64,000 nucleotides of DNA from Cyclobacteriaceae bacterium (GCA_027533395.1 JAPZUF010000002.1:1-64000), one strand, 5' to 3'; counted from the stretch's first letter, positions 19,116-28,983 are shown. Numbers and translations are program-made. The notes: generated by a model not told the origin, from the sequence alone.

Positions 19116-20303
19116 ATGGAAACCCGACCGTCAGTATCTTTTGAAGACACAGCCATCGCATTTTCTTACAAATCCGATAAAGAATTAAGTAAAGCGAATT
19201 TTGTTTTTTCTGTTGTTAATCATCCTTGGATTTCAGCCATGGCAACCAGTGCAGTAAAAGTAGCATTGCAGTTGCGTTTACCTGTAGAAGGTCTTATCCG
19301 TACAACTGTTTTCGAACATTTTTGTGGTGGAGAAAGCATTGACAAAGCTGCTAAAGCAATCGAGAAATTAGGTCAGTTTCACGTAGGCACCATTTTAGAT
19401 TATTCCGTTGAAGGTGAGAAAACCGAAGCAGGCTTCGATGCCACAGTTGAAGAAACTTTGAGAACAATTGACAAAGCCAGCCAAAACAAAAACATTCCTT
19501 TTTCTGTGTTTAAAGTTACGGGCCTTGCCGATGCTGAACTTTTAACTAAAATTCAAAGCAAAGCCAAACTTTCAGATGAAGAAGAACAAGCCTTCAAAAG
19601 AGTACACGACAGAGTAGAAAAAATTTGCCAAGCAGCTTACGATGCCAATGTTCCTGTTTTGGTAGATGCTGAAGAAACCTGGTTGCAAGATCCTATCGAT
19701 GCATTGGCTTATGAGATGATGCGCAAATTCAATCAAGAGAGAGCCATCGTATTCAATACCTACCAAATGTATAGAACGGCATCTTTAAAAAATTTAAAAG
19801 ATGCGCTACACTTTGCGGCTATGCACAACATTTTCTTAGGCGCGAAATTGGTTCGCGGTGCATACATGGAAAAAGAAAGAGAAAGAGCAAAAGAAAATAA
19901 TTATCCCGACCCTATTCAACCAAGTAAGGAGGCCACAGATCAGGATTTCAACAAAGCATTGGAGTTTTGCATTGACAATAAGCAGCGCATCACCGTCATG
20001 TGTGGCTCTCATAACGATTACTCTAACTTATACCTAACCGTTTTAATGGAAAAACACAGCATGAACCCGAACGACCCGCGCGTTTGGTTTGCACAATTGT
20101 ATGGTATGAGTGACAACATTTCATTTAATCTTGCCCAAGCAGGTTATAATGTTGCTAAGTATGTTCCGTATGGTCCGGTGCGCTCTGTCATGCCTTACCT
20201 TTTCAGGCGCGCGCAAGAAAATACATCCGTAGCTGGCCAAAGCAGTAGAGAACTAACCCTTATTAAAAAAGAAGTAGCCAGACGAGCCAAGGCTAAAAAT
20301 TAA
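19116..20303 (+). CDS. Proline dehydrogenase (FAD-dependent)
   Basis: The enzyme oxidises proline to pyrroline-5-carboxylate and passes electrons to the quinone pool. From the ATG at 19116 the protein is 395 residues, with a PRODH barrel. Signatures include VPVLVDAEETWLQDPID, IVFNTYQMYR, GAKLVRGAYMEKERERA, VMCGSHNDYSN and the C-terminal YGPVRSVMPYLFRRAQEN, which carries the substrate-binding Arg pair. It is a stand-alone PRODH; no P5C dehydrogenase domain is fused. Confidence 0.94.
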   Translation: METRPSVSFEDTAIAFSYKSDKELSKANFVFSVVNHPWISAMATSAVKVALQLRLPVEGLIRTTVFEHFCGGESIDKAAKAIEKLGQFHVGTILDYSVEGEKTEAGFDATVEETLRTIDKASQNKNIPFSVFKVTGLADAELLTKIQSKAKLSDEEEQAFKRVHDRVEKICQAAYDANVPVLVDAEETWLQDPIDALAYEMMRKFNQERAIVFNTYQMYRTASLKNLKDALHFAAMHNIFLGAKLVRGAYMEKERERAKENNYPDPIQPSKEATDQDFNKALEFCIDNKQRITVMCGSHNDYSNLYLTVLMEKHSMNPNDPRVWFAQLYGMSDNISFNLAQAGYNVAKYVPYGPVRSVMPYLFRRAQENTSVAGQSSRELTLIKKEVARRAKAKN

Positions 20304-20327
20304 AGTCTTAACCATCCCAATATTCTT

Positions 20328-20335
20328 TATTTTTG
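20328..20335 (+). promoter_or_regulatory. Candidate -7 box for lysS
   Basis: TATTTTTG matches TAnnTTTG exactly, 23 bases upstream of the lysS ATG. A -33 TTTG is not obvious. Confidence 0.5.
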
Positions 20336-20357
20336 CACCCAAATTAAATCATCGAAT

Positions 20358-22088
20358 ATGCAATTGAGCGAACAAGAACTTGTGCGCAGACAAAGTTTGG
20401 CCGAATTGGCAAAGTTGGGCATTGATCCTTATCCGGCCGAATTATTCGAAGTAAACGCTTCAGCACAAGAAATTCTAGAGAATTACGAGAGACATAAAAG
20501 CGACTATCGTCAAATCTCCATTGCAGGCCGCATGATGAGCAGACGAATCATGGGTAATGCATCTTTCGCTGAGTTGCAAGATGAAACTGGAAGAATTCAA
20601 GTCTATTTTAGAAGAGATGATCTTTGTCCCAACGAAGACAAAACACTTTACAACACAGTTTTTAAAAAACTAACTGACATTGGCGATATTATCGGTGTTA
20701 AAGGTTACGGTTTTACTACACAAACAGGAGAAATTTCTATACACGTTACCGAGTTTAAGATCTTATCAAAATCATTAAAGCCTCTACCGATTGTAAAAGA
20801 AGCAACAGATGAAACAGGTAATGTTGTTAAGTATGATGCCTTCACCGATCCTGAACAACGTTACCGCATGCGTTATGTTGATTTAATTGTAAACCCCGAA
20901 GTGCGCGAAACTTTTGTGAAGCGTACCAAGTTGGTTAATTCCATGCGCCAATACCTCAACGATAAAAATTACTTAGAGGTAGAAACTCCTATACTGCAAC
21001 CACTATACGGAGGCGCAGCGGCAAGACCGTTCAAAACGCATCACAATACGTTAGACATGACGCTCTACTTGCGCATCGCTAACGAATTGTATTTAAAAAG
21101 ATTGATCGTTGGTGGCTATCCGGGTGTGTACGAATTTTCGAAAGATTTTAGAAACGAAGGCATGAGTCGTTTTCACAATCCTGAGTTTACACAAATAGAA
21201 TTATACGGTGCGTATAAAGATTATTACTGGATGATGGATTTAGTGGAGGAGATGATTGAAAAAGTGGCGCTCGATTTACACGGTAAAACGGAAGTAAAAG
21301 TAGGAGAGAATATTATCGATTTCAAAAGACCTTGGAAACGCTTCACCATGTTTGAAGCCATACAACATTTTACCGGTGTTGATATCAGCAACATGGATGA
21401 AACCCAATTGATTGAAACTTGTAAAAACCTGAAAGTTCCCTTCGATGCAACAATGGGTAAAGGAAAACTGATTGATCAGATTTTTGGAGAAAAGTGCGAA
21501 CCTAATTTGATTCAACCCACTTTCATTACAGATTATCCTGTGGAGATGTCGCCATTGGCAAAGAAACACAGAAGCAAACCAGGTTTGGTAGAACGTTTCG
21601 AAGCCATTTGTAATGGAAAAGAAATTTGTAATGCCTTTAGCGAGTTGAATGATCCTATAGACCAACGTGCCCGCTTTGAAGAACAAGTTGCCTTGGGCAA
21701 ACGTGGCGATGAAGAAGCCATGACACTAGATGAAGATTTTCTTCGCGCATTAGAGTATGGTATGCCACCAACTGCAGGTTTAGGAATTGGCATCGATCGA
21801 TTATCGATGATCATGACCAACTCACACAGCATACAGGATGTATTATTCTTCCCACAAATGAAACCTGAAAAACAAGTCGCAGCTTTCGATGAAAAAGCAA
21901 TTGCTGCGCTTGGTGTTAGGGCAGATTTAATACCAATCGTTTTAAAATTAAACTTCGCGACAGAAGAACAATTTAAATCTCAAAAAGCATCTAAATTATT
22001 TAATGATGTGTGTGGTTTAAGAAAGAAACTAAAATTAGAAAACGTTCAAAATCCGACACTTGAAGAAGTAGAGAGTTGGTTGAAATAA
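20358..22088 (+). CDS. lysS: Lysyl-tRNA synthetase, class II
   Basis: LysRS charges tRNA-Lys. The 576-residue protein has an N-terminal OB anticodon-binding domain (about 50-150, with [14 protein letters not shown] and GRIQVYF). The class II core carries motif 1 ([11 protein letters not shown]), motif 2 ([15 protein letters not shown]) and motif 3 ([12 protein letters not shown]). About 70 extra C-terminal residues follow motif 3 ([17 protein letters not shown], then EEVESWLK), a helical tail seen in Bacteroidota LysRS. The stop codon abuts that of the convergent toxin gene with no gap. Confidence 0.97.
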   Translation: MQLSEQELVRRQSLAELAKLGIDPYPAELFEVNASAQEILENYERHKSDYRQISIAGRMMSRRIMGNASFAELQDETGRIQVYFRRDDLCPNEDKTLYNTVFKKLTDIGDIIGVKGYGFTTQTGEISIHVTEFKILSKSLKPLPIVKEATDETGNVVKYDAFTDPEQRYRMRYVDLIVNPEVRETFVKRTKLVNSMRQYLNDKNYLEVETPILQPLYGGAAARPFKTHHNTLDMTLYLRIANELYLKRLIVGGYPGVYEFSKDFRNEGMSRFHNPEFTQIELYGAYKDYYWMMDLVEEMIEKVALDLHGKTEVKVGENIIDFKRPWKRFTMFEAIQHFTGVDISNMDETQLIETCKNLKVPFDATMGKGKLIDQIFGEKCEPNLIQPTFITDYPVEMSPLAKKHRSKPGLVERFEAICNGKEICNAFSELNDPIDQRARFEEQVALGKRGDEEAMTLDEDFLRALEYGMPPTAGLGIGIDRLSMIMTNSHSIQDVLFFPQMKPEKQVAAFDEKAIAALGVRADLIPIVLKLNFATEEQFKSQKASKLFNDVCGLRKKLKLENVQNPTLEEVESWLK

Positions 22089-22517
22089 TTATTGTTTATA
22101 CAAAGCAAGATAAGACTCAGGTGTTAAAACACTAATTTCGGATTTCTTATAGTCTTTGATGTTTCTGGTAACAATATGCTTGGCTTTAACATTCAAGGCG
22201 CAATAATGCTGTATGGCATCTTCGAAATCTTTAAATGAAGAAGTTAATGCCAATTCGATAACTTTATCATCCACATTGGCTACACTTACTAGTGTTTTAA
22301 ACTTTGACAATATGTTTCGTGTTTGCGAAATCGAATATTGTGAACGTAACAAGTAATCGATGTTAGCAAAAGATATAGCTGAGACACTTGCATGAATTTT
22401 TTCTGATTCAGCTAAAGAGAATAAAGTTTGTGCTGAACTTACAAACGGCTTTCTACCAGAAAGTAAATCAAGGCAAACATCAGTATCAATAAAAACATGT
22501 AAAAGATTACTTGCCAT
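22089..22517 (-). CDS. PIN-domain toxin (VapC-like ribonuclease)
   Basis: PIN toxins are Mg-dependent RNases held inactive by a partner antitoxin. The 142-residue protein has the N-terminal FIDTDVCLDLLSGR (Asp11, Asp17), a helical middle with VSAISFANIDYLLR, then FKDFEDAIQHYCA (Asp97, Glu99, Asp100) and HIVTRNIKDYKKS (Asp122). These are the acidic positions expected of the family, so it looks active. It overlaps the upstream antitoxin gene by 11 bases, typical of translational coupling. Target RNA is unknown. Confidence 0.88.
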   Translation of the reverse strand: MASNLLHVFIDTDVCLDLLSGRKPFVSSAQTLFSLAESEKIHASVSAISFANIDYLLRSQYSISQTRNILSKFKTLVSVANVDDKVIELALTSSFKDFEDAIQHYCALNVKAKHIVTRNIKDYKKSEISVLTPESYLALYKQ

Positions 22518-22752
22518 ATTTTGATTTTATATACTTATGATAGCTTTCCTTTGACTGATTGTTTGTTTTTAATTCTAAGATACCAGTTAACTTTTTTACT
22601 AGTGGAGTGATATCATCATCGTCAGGTTGTTCTGTTAAATTACCAAGATACGATTCGATAAGCCTGGATAGGCTGGTTTTTTTCTTTTTTGCATAAATCT
22701 TAGCCTTTTCAACTACAGATTGATTTAGTTTTATGGTTAATTTACTATCCAT
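22507..22752 (-). CDS. Antitoxin, DUF6364-like / ribbon-helix-helix
   Basis: The 81-residue protein begins MDSKLTIKLNQSVVEKAKIY, the strand-helix start of ribbon-helix-helix antitoxins. SLSRLIESYLGNL follows, then a charged C-terminal half that would wrap the toxin. It precedes and overlaps the PIN gene by 11 bases. Two TACGTA-centred palindromes and a -7 box lie directly upstream of its start, which fits autorepression. Confidence 0.85.
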   Translation of the reverse strand: MDSKLTIKLNQSVVEKAKIYAKKKKTSLSRLIESYLGNLTEQPDDDDITPLVKKLTGILELKTNNQSKESYHKYIKSKYGK

Positions 22753-22756
22753 AGTA

Positions 22757-22764
22757 CAAAAATA
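22757..22764 (-). promoter_or_regulatory. -7 box of the toxin-antitoxin operon
   Basis: On the minus strand this reads TATTTTTG, an exact TAnnTTTG match. It ends only four bases from the antitoxin ATG, so the transcript should have almost no leader. It overlaps the proximal palindrome. Confidence 0.6.
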
Positions 22765-22791
22765 CGTATTCTTTTAATATTTAATACGTAT
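22761..22791. promoter_or_regulatory. Paired palindromic operator of the toxin-antitoxin operon
   Basis: Two perfect palindromes, AATACGTATT (22761-22770) and ATACGTAT (22784-22791), have centres 22 bp apart, about two helical turns. They overlap and flank the promoter and are the likely binding sites of the antitoxin complex. Confidence 0.65.
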
Positions 22792-22828
22792 AAACTGTAA
22801 GAAGATTTTTTTAAGAAAGAGCTAATGT

Positions 22829-25456
22829 TTAGCGTAGATTATCCAACCACGGCTTTCTTCTTTCCATTTTTAGATCTTGCAACATGCTGGATTTAACGTT
22901 GATGCGGAAGTTGTAAAAAGTAAAATAACCAAAAGGAGTCCAATTCAAGGCCATCGTCCAACAGTGTAAATCGCGCATGATGTTCAAATTGGTTTGTGTA
23001 AATTCTCCTGCTTCAAAATCGTAACCCGAGTTAAACTGTATTTTCCATTGTGTGGATAAACTAATGTCTCCCGAAAACTGAAGTGCCTGCGTAACCTTAT
23101 CAGGCTGTCCAATATTATTTGTATAGTTTAAACTATAGCTGATGCGTAAGTTCCAAGGGATAGAGAAGTCAACATACTCGTAAGGGTTGTTGATCATATG
23201 CTGCTTATCAGATTCAGAGAGATTAGAGTCATTAATTTTTTTATTTCTTTCAGTATCACTTTTTTGTCCTGCTGGATTAAAGTTGGTACTTAATGCGACA
23301 TTAGCATTTGTAATTCTACCCTTCTCGCCAGCATTCCAAACATATTCATTAATTCTTCTTTTGTTTACAACGCGATATGGGTCGTAAGTAGCACTTGCGT
23401 TGATATTCAATTTATCTTTGAACAATGAAGTGTTTGCATTGATTCCGACAGGTGATAGTTTAAACGAATCTGCTAAAAAATTATAGTTAGAGTTGAAAGA
23501 AAGTTGATTGAGTAAGGTAACTTTTCTTGCTACAGAATCATCTTCATCCTTTACTTTCATTTCAAAATTATTGTTGATACCAAAACCAATCGATTGACTT
23601 TCACCTAGGTTAGCTCCGCCATAAATAAAACCTTCATGTAAAGATTTATAAGTTGTAACACCAGTTTCGGGATTTACTAATTTTTTAAAATAATTTTCGT
23701 TTGTAGAAAAATCTGGTCGATAAGAGTAGGAAATGGATGGGTTGATAACATGTCGTATTGCCTTTACTTTACCTTTTTTAAAATTAACGGTTCCGTATAT
23801 GCGCGTATTTAAACCCACTCCTGCTGAGTAGGTGCTTACTCTGTTGAAGCCCTTTAATGTATCAGTTCGAATAATTCGGTTTTGATCATCAAAACCCCAC
23901 ACTAATTTTTCACCATACCACAACTCATCAAAAGTTATGCTAGGAGCCAGAGTGAAAAACTTCATCACTTTCATAGAAGTTGAAAGTGGAATGTTGTGTT
24001 TCATTCCTCTATTACCTCTGGCAAAAAAAGTAGCAGCATTATCAGCCGTAAATGGAGCAATACTGTCAGTAGATACACGATTGTTGATTTTGTTTTGGGC
24101 AGTCATGGTGTATCGAAAGTTTAAATTTTGTAAGGGACCTGACCTTCCACCGCCATTTTTTTGAAAGGGATAAATGTTATTCATGTTTAAACTGACTGAC
24201 GGAAGTAATAAATCAACCAGCTTAGTTTGTAAATCTTGTTGATGCGTAGCATTGATACCCATGCTAAAAGGTGTTCCTTTAAATGTTTTACTATATGAAA
24301 CATTAGAATTCATTCTTCTGGTGGTATTACCAAATGCATTTCCTGTCGGGTCGATATTTTGATTGAATAAATTGTTATTCTGATTAAAGGTAGAGGTAGC
24401 TGCATTTACCGATGCTGAAAATCTACCCGTACCTTTTGATTGAGGAGCATGCGACCAGCTTAATTGAAAATCATTTTTAAAACTTTTATCTTCTATATTA
24501 TCGCTGATGGGTGTTTTGGAATAACTAAATCTAAAGCTTCCATTATAAGCATATCTTTTATTGTAATTAGCAAGTGTTTGTAAGGCGTGGCCGCCTTTAG
24601 AATAAATGTCACCTAAAAGCGTAAGTTTCAGGTATTCACTGATATCAAAAAAGTATCCACCTTGCCGAAGGTTAAAACCTCTTCTTCTTTCTTCACCATA
24701 GGAAGGAAAAATAATTCCAGATTTACTTTCGCGTTCCGCAGGAAACATACCAAAGGCAAAACCAAGTGGTGTTGGCACGCCATTAAATTCCATGTAAAAT
24801 GGCCCTGAAACAACTTTGTCTTTAGGAATTGCTTTTACTTTTGTAGACCGAATGGCAAAGTGTGGATGTTCTAATCCACAAGTTGTGTACAAATTGCCCC
24901 GTGTAAATAATTCATTCTTTTCATTTTTAAATACAGTTGCCCCGTGAATGATGCCTTCACCTTGTTTGGTTACAACTTCAGAAATTTTAGCCCTTCTTGT
25001 TTTGAAATTGTAAATAATATCTTTTGTCTCGTAAACTTCACTACCATTTTTAAAAATCGGGAAACCAATACGATTGCCTAGTGAGTCACGCTTTCCATTT
25101 GCAGTAAGTGTACTATTTTCATAATCAATTAAAATCTCATCGGCTTCCAATTCTATGTCACCGTAAGTAATTTTAGCGTCACCATATAGCCATACTTTTT
25201 TTGTATCTAAGCTAGAAACAATAGAATCTGTGGCAGTATAATTGATAGTGGTTTCAATATCGCTTTTGGGTAACTCAGTTTTTACACTATCGGTTTTAGG
25301 TAAGAGTGTATCCGCTTTAATAGGTGGATTTAACTTAGTAGAATCTATAATGTTCTGTTTGCCTAATTCGCGGGGAGGTGTTTTTAGGTTACGTTCTACT
25401 TGCGCCTGAGCTAAGCCAAAAGAAAAAAACAAAGCAAAAAAAATGAATAGACGCAC
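22829..25456 (-). CDS. LptD/OstA-like outer-membrane LPS assembly protein
   Basis: LptD inserts lipopolysaccharide into the outer leaflet. I prefer a GTG start at 25456, giving 875 residues that open with a signal peptide (RLFIFFALFFSFGLAQAQ); an ATG at 25531 would add 25 residues ahead of it. An OstA/LptA-like domain spans roughly residues 75-200 (VWLYGDAKITYGDIELEADE, then KRDSLGNRIGFPIF). A long beta-barrel follows with many aromatic/polar strands (FNLRQGGYFFDISEYLKL, GYDFEAGEFTQTNLNIMRD). It ends with an amphipathic region near FYNFRINVKSSML. It diverges from the amidase gene. Confidence 0.82.
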   Translation of the reverse strand: MRLFIFFALFFSFGLAQAQVERNLKTPPRELGKQNIIDSTKLNPPIKADTLLPKTDSVKTELPKSDIETTINYTATDSIVSSLDTKKVWLYGDAKITYGDIELEADEILIDYENSTLTANGKRDSLGNRIGFPIFKNGSEVYETKDIIYNFKTRRAKISEVVTKQGEGIIHGATVFKNEKNELFTRGNLYTTCGLEHPHFAIRSTKVKAIPKDKVVSGPFYMEFNGVPTPLGFAFGMFPAERESKSGIIFPSYGEERRRGFNLRQGGYFFDISEYLKLTLLGDIYSKGGHALQTLANYNKRYAYNGSFRFSYSKTPISDNIEDKSFKNDFQLSWSHAPQSKGTGRFSASVNAATSTFNQNNNLFNQNIDPTGNAFGNTTRRMNSNVSYSKTFKGTPFSMGINATHQQDLQTKLVDLLLPSVSLNMNNIYPFQKNGGGRSGPLQNLNFRYTMTAQNKINNRVSTDSIAPFTADNAATFFARGNRGMKHNIPLSTSMKVMKFFTLAPSITFDELWYGEKLVWGFDDQNRIIRTDTLKGFNRVSTYSAGVGLNTRIYGTVNFKKGKVKAIRHVINPSISYSYRPDFSTNENYFKKLVNPETGVTTYKSLHEGFIYGGANLGESQSIGFGINNNFEMKVKDEDDSVARKVTLLNQLSFNSNYNFLADSFKLSPVGINANTSLFKDKLNINASATYDPYRVVNKRRINEYVWNAGEKGRITNANVALSTNFNPAGQKSDTERNKKINDSNLSESDKQHMINNPYEYVDFSIPWNLRISYSLNYTNNIGQPDKVTQALQFSGDISLSTQWKIQFNSGYDFEAGEFTQTNLNIMRDLHCWTMALNWTPFGYFTFYNFRINVKSSMLQDLKMERRKPWLDNLR

Positions 25457-25541
25457 GTATGTTGGTTTAAATTCCGCGTTTTGCGAAAATTTCGCACTTT
25501 TGCGTAAAGTTATTGTAAATACACACATCATTAAAACCTCT

Positions 25542-26324
25542 GTGGCTAAGAATCTATTAATACCGGCACTTTTACTAGCAATTACCTTGCTAAACTCTGC
25601 CAGCGCCCTCTTGCCAGACTATAAAGTTAACGTTGTGGTAATAGATGCCGGGCATGGAGGTAAAGATTCCGGAACTTTAGGTAAAAACTCCAAAGAGAAG
25701 GATGTGGCATTAAGCATTGCCTTAAAACTGGGGCACTATATCGAAACCAATTTACCTGATGTAAAAGTTGTATATACCAGAAAAGACGACACCTATCCTG
25801 AGTTAGATGAAAGAGCAGCCATTGCCAACAAACACAAGGCTGATTTATTTATTAGCATCCATGCTAATTCTGTAAATAATGGAAAGGCTTTTGGAACAGA
25901 AACGTTTGTGATGGGTTTAACCAAGGAACAAAAGAATTTTGATGTAGCTAAACGCGAGAACTCGGTTATTCTTTTAGATGAAAACTATAAAGAAAGATAC
26001 GAAGGTTTCGATCCCGAAAGTCCTGAGTCTTATATTTTGTTTTCGTTAACACAAAGCGCTTACCAGGAAAGCAGCTTAAGTTTTGCCCATAAAGTTGAAA
26101 ATCAGTTTAAAAATAGAGTTGGCAGAAGCAGTAGAGGTGTTAAACAAGCTCCTTTTTGGGTGTTGTGGAGTACAGCTATGCCTAGTGTTTTAATTGAGAC
26201 TGGTTTTCTTTCTAACATGGAAGAAGAAAAATATTTAACCTCAGAACGTGGTCAAGAGTTGTTAGCCAGCGGAATCTACCGCGCCTTTAAAGAATATAAA
26301 GCAGAAGTTGATGCCATGAATTAA
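25542..26324 (+). CDS. N-acetylmuramoyl-L-alanine amidase (Amidase_3)
   Basis: The enzyme cleaves the amide between MurNAc and the stem peptide, for septal splitting or wall recycling. With a GTG start at 25542 the protein is 260 residues and begins with a clean signal peptide (AKNLLIPALLLAITLLNSASA). The zinc-binding and catalytic segments are VVIDAGHGGKDSGTLG, a downstream SIHANSVNNG and the C-terminal SVLIETGFLSNMEE with the catalytic Glu. An in-frame ATG at 25443 would add 33 residues and overlap the divergent lptD-like gene, so I consider it less likely. Confidence 0.9.
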   Translation: MAKNLLIPALLLAITLLNSASALLPDYKVNVVVIDAGHGGKDSGTLGKNSKEKDVALSIALKLGHYIETNLPDVKVVYTRKDDTYPELDERAAIANKHKADLFISIHANSVNNGKAFGTETFVMGLTKEQKNFDVAKRENSVILLDENYKERYEGFDPESPESYILFSLTQSAYQESSLSFAHKVENQFKNRVGRSSRGVKQAPFWVLWSTAMPSVLIETGFLSNMEEEKYLTSERGQELLASGIYRAFKEYKAEVDAMN

Positions 26325-26361
26325 TTTTCAGGTTGCAGCTTTTTTGTACCTTGGTGCTTGT

Positions 26362-27342
26362 ATGCAAATTTCAAAAGAAGTGAAAGTGGGTGTATTCATG
26401 GTGGTGGCCTTGGTACTCCTTTATTTCGGATTTAATTTTCTAAAAGGAATCGATTTCTTTTCCTCTCAAAAGAAGTATTACGCAGTTTATGATAATATCG
26501 ATAAGCTAACCGAATCCAATCAAATCTTTTTAAATGGTTTAGCAGTTGGCCGCGTAAGCGATATCTCTATTGTTCAGGGCAAGGTGAATAAGGTGATTGT
26601 GGAGATGAAAATTGATTCTGAAGTAATTCTGAATGATAAGACAACGGCCATCCTCAGCAGCGACTTTTTAGGAACAAAAAGTATTTTGTTGGATGTAGGT
26701 AAAGGCAACAGAAATTTAAAGCAAAACGACACGTTGCTTTCTGCCTTAGACAAAGGCATGGCCGAGTTGTTGGAACAAGCCGCACCTGTTGCCAGCAGTT
26801 TACAAGCAACATTGGTAAAAGTGAATAACATCTTATCTAACCTCGAAAAAAATACCGTTCAGTTAGATAAAATGTTTGCAGATTTAGCAGCTACACCCAA
26901 ACTTGTAAATGGAACGTTGGTGCTAACACAAGGCAAAATCACAGAACTATCAGATGCAGCCAAACAAGTAGCCGGAAATTTAAACGGAACGTTGGCCGAT
27001 TTAAAACCCACCTTGCAAAACTTCAAAACTTTATCCGATTCATTAAAAGATTTACGTTTAAAAGGAACTTTAACCAAAACAGAGCAATCCATTTCCAAAT
27101 TAAACGAAACGCTAAGTCGTTTAAACAAAGGGGATAACACAATGAGTAAGCTCATGACGGAAGATTCTCTCTATGTAAACCTCAATACATTAATTAAAGA
27201 TTTAGACTCGTTGGCTAATCACTTCAATAAACACCCTAAACATTTCTTAGCGCCATTAGGCAAGAGTAGCCGAAAAATTGAAAAAGCCTTAGCAAAGGAA
27301 AAAGAAGAGCAAAAGAAAACTGAAGGACAAAAGAAAAATTAA
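26362..27342 (+). CDS. MCE/MlaD-family lipid-transport protein
   Basis: MCE proteins form hexameric rings that bind phospholipids in the periplasm. From the ATG at 26362 the product is 326 residues. It has a single N-terminal membrane helix (about residues 6-24, VKVGVFMVVALVLLYFGF), then the MCE domain (about 35-115, with YYAVYDNIDKLTESNQIFL, NGLAVGRVSDI and SSDFLGTKSILLD). A long helical, coiled-coil-prone C-terminus follows, ending in a Lys/Glu-rich tail. The partner ABC genes are not here. It is four bases from the next carboxyltransferase gene. Confidence 0.9.
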   Translation: MQISKEVKVGVFMVVALVLLYFGFNFLKGIDFFSSQKKYYAVYDNIDKLTESNQIFLNGLAVGRVSDISIVQGKVNKVIVEMKIDSEVILNDKTTAILSSDFLGTKSILLDVGKGNRNLKQNDTLLSALDKGMAELLEQAAPVASSLQATLVKVNNILSNLEKNTVQLDKMFADLAATPKLVNGTLVLTQGKITELSDAAKQVAGNLNGTLADLKPTLQNFKTLSDSLKDLRLKGTLTKTEQSISKLNETLSRLNKGDNTMSKLMTEDSLYVNLNTLIKDLDSLANHFNKHPKHFLAPLGKSSRKIEKALAKEKEEQKKTEGQKKN

Positions 27343-27345
27343 TGT

Positions 27346-28983
27346 ATGGCCAAAGAAAAAGAACTGGAGTTTAACCGGAACGAAGACCAATACAAACAAC
27401 TTGTTTTTCAACTTCAACACAAAGTAAAAAAAGTGAAGTTGGGCGGAGGCGAAAAAAAAATTTCTGAACAACATCAAAAAGGAAAATTAACAGCGCGCGA
27501 ACGCATTCAATATTTACTCGATCATCAATCAGATTTTTTAGAAATTGGATTATTTGCAGGCGAAGGCATGTATACCGAACAAGGAGGTTGTCCTTCAGGT
27601 GGCGTGGTAGCAGGGATAGGATACATTCATAAAAGATTGTGCATGGTAGTAGCAAACGATGCTACTGTTAAAGCCGGAGCTTGGTTCCCAATCACAGCTA
27701 AGAAAAACCTGCGTGCGCAAGAAATTGCAATGGAAAACCGCTTGCCTATAATTTACTTAGTAGATAGTGCGGGTGTGTTTTTGCCAATGCAAGACGAAAT
27801 TTTTCCTGATAAAGAACATTTCGGAAGGCAATTCAGGAACAATGCAAAAATGTCTTCGATGGGTATTGTACAAATCGCAGCCATCATGGGAAGTTGTGTA
27901 GCGGGTGGTGCGTACTTACCTATTATGAGCGATGAAGCAATGATTGTAGATAAAACTGGTTCGATTTTTTTAGCAGGATCGTATTTAGTAAAAGCAGCAA
28001 TCGGAGAAGATATCGATAACGAAACACTTGGTGGTGCAACAACGCATTGTGAAATTTCCGGTGTAACCGATAATAAATTCCCGAATGACCAAGCTTGTTT
28101 AGATTACATCCGTTCTATTTTCAGCAAGATAGGCAGTCAGCCAGCAGCAGGATTTGATCGCATCGAAAATAAATCGCCACAAACTGATCCAAAAAATATC
28201 TACGGCATTTTTCCGGCTGATAGAACCAAACCTTACGACACACTCGAAATAATTAAAGCAATTGTTGACGCAGAATCTTTTGATGAATACAAAGCCTTGT
28301 ATGGTAAAACCATTGTTTGTGGGTATGCACGCATCGAAGGCTGGGCAGTAGGCATTGTAGCTAACCAACGCAAAGTAGTAAAAAGTAAAAAAGGCGAAAT
28401 GCAGATGGGAGGCGTTATCTATTCAGATGCTGCTGATAAAGCAGCACGCTTCATCATGAATTGCAACCAACGAAAAATTCCGCTTGTTTTTTTACAAGAT
28501 GTGAGTGGCTTTATGGTTGGAAGTAAAGCCGAACATGGTGGCATTATTAAAGACGGAGCAAAAATGGTAAATGCCATGGCCAATAGCACCGTTCCGAAAT
28601 TCACCATCATCATGGGCAATTCGTATGGTGCAGGTAATTATGCCATGTGTGGCAAAGCTTATGATCCAAGATTGATTGCAGCTTGGCCATCGGCACAAAT
28701 TGCTGTGATGAGTGGAGCCTCTGCTGCGAAAACACTTTTACAAATTCGTGTGGCTTCATTAAAAGCACAAGGCAAAACGATTGCTAAAGAAGAAGAGGAT
28801 GCTTTACTAAAAGAAATAACGGATAAGTATAATGAGCAACTCAGTCCGTATTATGCGGCTTCCAGAATTTGGGTTGATGCTGTAATTGACCCAACTGAAA
28901 CCCGCCAATTTTTAGCAAGAGGAATTGAAGCTGCGAATAACGCTCCGGTAGAAAAATTTAATGTTGGTGTAATACAAACCTGA
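27346..28983 (+). CDS. Acyl-CoA carboxylase beta subunit (methylcrotonyl-CoA-type)
   Basis: The 545-residue carboxyltransferase differs from the one at 10.4 kb. Its GEGMYTEQGGCPSGGVVAGIG and DSAGVFLPMQDEIFPDKEHFGR segments resemble the beta subunit of methylcrotonyl-CoA carboxylase (leucine degradation). It also has GSCVAGGAYLPIMSDEA, LQDVSGFMVGSKAEHGG, GNSYGAGNYAMCG and WPSAQIAVMSGASAAKTL. Substrate specificity is inferred. The biotin-carrying alpha subunit is not in the window. Its stop overlaps the next start by one base, so the MCE gene, this gene and the SirB1-like gene form one operon. Confidence 0.9.
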   Translation: MAKEKELEFNRNEDQYKQLVFQLQHKVKKVKLGGGEKKISEQHQKGKLTARERIQYLLDHQSDFLEIGLFAGEGMYTEQGGCPSGGVVAGIGYIHKRLCMVVANDATVKAGAWFPITAKKNLRAQEIAMENRLPIIYLVDSAGVFLPMQDEIFPDKEHFGRQFRNNAKMSSMGIVQIAAIMGSCVAGGAYLPIMSDEAMIVDKTGSIFLAGSYLVKAAIGEDIDNETLGGATTHCEISGVTDNKFPNDQACLDYIRSIFSKIGSQPAAGFDRIENKSPQTDPKNIYGIFPADRTKPYDTLEIIKAIVDAESFDEYKALYGKTIVCGYARIEGWAVGIVANQRKVVKSKKGEMQMGGVIYSDAADKAARFIMNCNQRKIPLVFLQDVSGFMVGSKAEHGGIIKDGAKMVNAMANSTVPKFTIIMGNSYGAGNYAMCGKAYDPRLIAAWPSAQIAVMSGASAAKTLLQIRVASLKAQGKTIAKEEEDALLKEITDKYNEQLSPYYAASRIWVDAVIDPTETRQFLARGIEAANNAPVEKFNVGVIQT

